Assembly: GCF_963678635.1 (NCBI RefSeq)
Contig: NC_087062.1
Location: forward strand, 69,970,223-70,034,222
DNA length: 64,000 nt
Source: Symsagittifera roscoffensis
Taxonomy: Eukaryota > Xenacoelomorpha > Acoela > Convolutidae
Direction of reading: 5' to 3'
Position numbers and translations under genes: made by a program
Shown here: positions 62,708 through 64,000 of the stretch, in pieces
How the letters are laid out: each line of letters opens with the position of its first letter
Numbering within the stretch: position 1 is the first letter of the stretch
Notes under the pieces: model-generated
Told to the model about the DNA's origin: nothing
The model's database searches: none
The model's input: the letters and a program-made list of their open reading frames with translations, nothing else

Positions 62708-64000
62708 CCCACCCGGGGTTTACAGAGTTTTTGTTCTTTTGACCTCTATCTGTAATGGAGGATGGATGATGATCGTTTGTATTTCGCGAGCACCATTTTT
62801 ATTCCGTTCTCGGAGGTGAAAGCTCCAGGAAGCTGGAATCGTAGATGTCTCTCTGTCATTCAACAATGACTCTCACCGCCAACGAAATCAATCTGAATTC
62901 CAAATGGTTTGTTATGATCGTTTGTTCTTGATCGGTGTGGAGAACTGTTCTTCGATCTTGTTTTGGGAAAGGCGTGAAGCTCGCCTTTGGAGGGAATGTC
63001 TCGTAACTCGGATCTGTACGTATACTTGAACATCGAGATGGTCATTGGTCTGGTTCAATGAAGTCCTTTGCTTCGGTGTCAAGACGTACTTCAAATACTT
63101 TGAGATATGGTTGTGAGCGGCATATCGGTTGTGTTTGGCCATTCTGTGGGTCGAAAGTGATGGGGTCGTCTTTGTCTCTTGATACTCGTCTTTGTGATTG
63201 CGTATGATCTATATTACTGCATTATATAATTTACATATATAAATGTTTAGTTAGTTCTTCTTTTAGTTATGATTTTTTATTAGTTTTTATCGCAAATGAT
63301 TTTTTTTAGTTCTGTTATTTTAAAAGAGTTACTCACACTTGAGTAACTCTTGTCAAAAATAAGAGTGTGTCACAAAGCGTGTGTTCTAGCGCGGTGGGTT
63401 AGGCCGGCTATTAAGTTTGCTCAGGACGTCGTCTTCCGGTGGGTTAGGCCAGGAGTGAGGGTATGATTGCATGCTGGTTTTTTATGGAGTCCTATTTTGT
63501 GTTAACTTTTTATGTCATGTTTGTTTTTGGTTTTTTCCTTTTGTTGTTTTGGATGTGTCCTTTTCTTAAAAATCAAATAGTTTGATTTGGATTTGTCTTT
63601 CGTTTTTTTTGGTGTTTTCTTTTTTCTTTTTTAGACTTATCAATAGTTTTTAAAAGAATAATTTATCGGGTTTTTTGAGCTGGTTTAATCCGGTTTCGGT
63701 ACCTTGGGTTTTCTTTTTTTAGTCATGCTGTTAATTTGTGGTTTATGGTGTTTAGTAAGCTGCGTTGGTTAGTTGGGATTATTATATAATTCCTTTCCAA
63801 CCGGGTTAAAAGAAAGTTGGAAACTTGTTTTTACTAGTTTGAGTTGTCGTTAGTGAAAGTTAAAACTTGAAATCATTATTTTAAACAATTCGTCGTGGGC
63901 GAGCGGTGCGAGTGTGAATAGAATTTGTGTGCGAGTGAATTTGGTCTTTAAAAGGTTAGTACTGCTTGCATTTGTATAGACTTACCACTGCAATTTTTAA
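62330..64000 (-). mobile_element. Second, diverged copy of the giant retroelement (3' end only)
   Basis: Reading the - strand, the window edge enters the 3' noncoding region of the same family (compare 43920-45214), followed by its 3' LTR. Shared landmarks include GGGTTAGGCCGG and the second GGTGGGTTAGGCC, the block around GGATGGATGATG, and the sequence CCCGGGTGGG just before the LTR. The rest of the element lies outside. Many substitutions and indels show it is an older copy or a sister family. Confidence 0.85.

Noticed and set aside
1-64000. CRISPR array, bacterial operons or rRNA genes
   Set aside because: No regularly spaced short direct repeats with unique spacers, no Shine-Dalgarno-led gene strings and no rRNA sequence are present; the window is eukaryotic.

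Overview
The window is metazoan nuclear DNA from an invertebrate-type genome that cannot be named from sequence alone. It is AT-rich, has spliceosomal introns with GT-AG borders, and is crowded with transposable elements. Host genes that can be supported are a TMEM168 orthologue on the + strand (3710-6772), a two-exon gene for a 203-residue coiled-coil protein (22440-23294), a divergent AGC-type protein kinase on the - strand whose exons run from 60655 down to 47042, and weaker evidence for a short - strand gene end (13515-14280). A few single candidate exons are also listed.

The dominant object is an LTR retroelement of about 18.9 kb (26720-45624). It has two 410-bp LTRs that I read as identical, TG...CA ends, a 4-bp target duplication (TACT) and a primer-binding site right after the 5' LTR. 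Pol is of the Ty3/gypsy (Metaviridae) type in the order protease, RT, RNase H, integrase. It is far longer than ordinary gypsy elements because it carries extra reading frames: a leader ORF, an AUG-less ORF overlapping gag, two small hydrophobic proteins that overlap by ATGA, a 377-codon frame without any ATG, a secreted/membrane glycoprotein split in two by an 11-bp tandem duplication, and a last 599-residue orphan ORF that again overlaps its predecessor by ATGA. Identical LTRs mean a very recent insertion, so the odd gene layout is unlikely to be simple decay. A diverged second copy of the same family begins at 62330 in the opposite orientation and runs off the right edge.

Layout: 1-3700 dispersed repeats; 3710-6772 TMEM168; 6773-14300 repeat-rich DNA with MITEs, tRNA-like SINE fragments and candidate exons; 16140-20530 a satellite built of CATC-like words with a 1192-bp higher-order period; 20950-23300 the coiled-coil gene; 23300-26719 repeats; 26720-45624 the giant retroelement; 47042-60655 the kinase gene, whose 8.7-kb intron holds a foldback, several MITEs and a complete but frameshifted hAT transposon with perfect 8-bp target duplications; 60656-60855 an assembly gap of 200 N; 60863-61149 a coding-looking fragment; 62330-64000 the second retroelement copy.

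The most promising undescribed system is the giant retroelement: a gypsy-type element with a virus-like, multi-gene 3' half in which neighbouring frames are linked by ATGA overlaps and in which two long frames lack any start codon.
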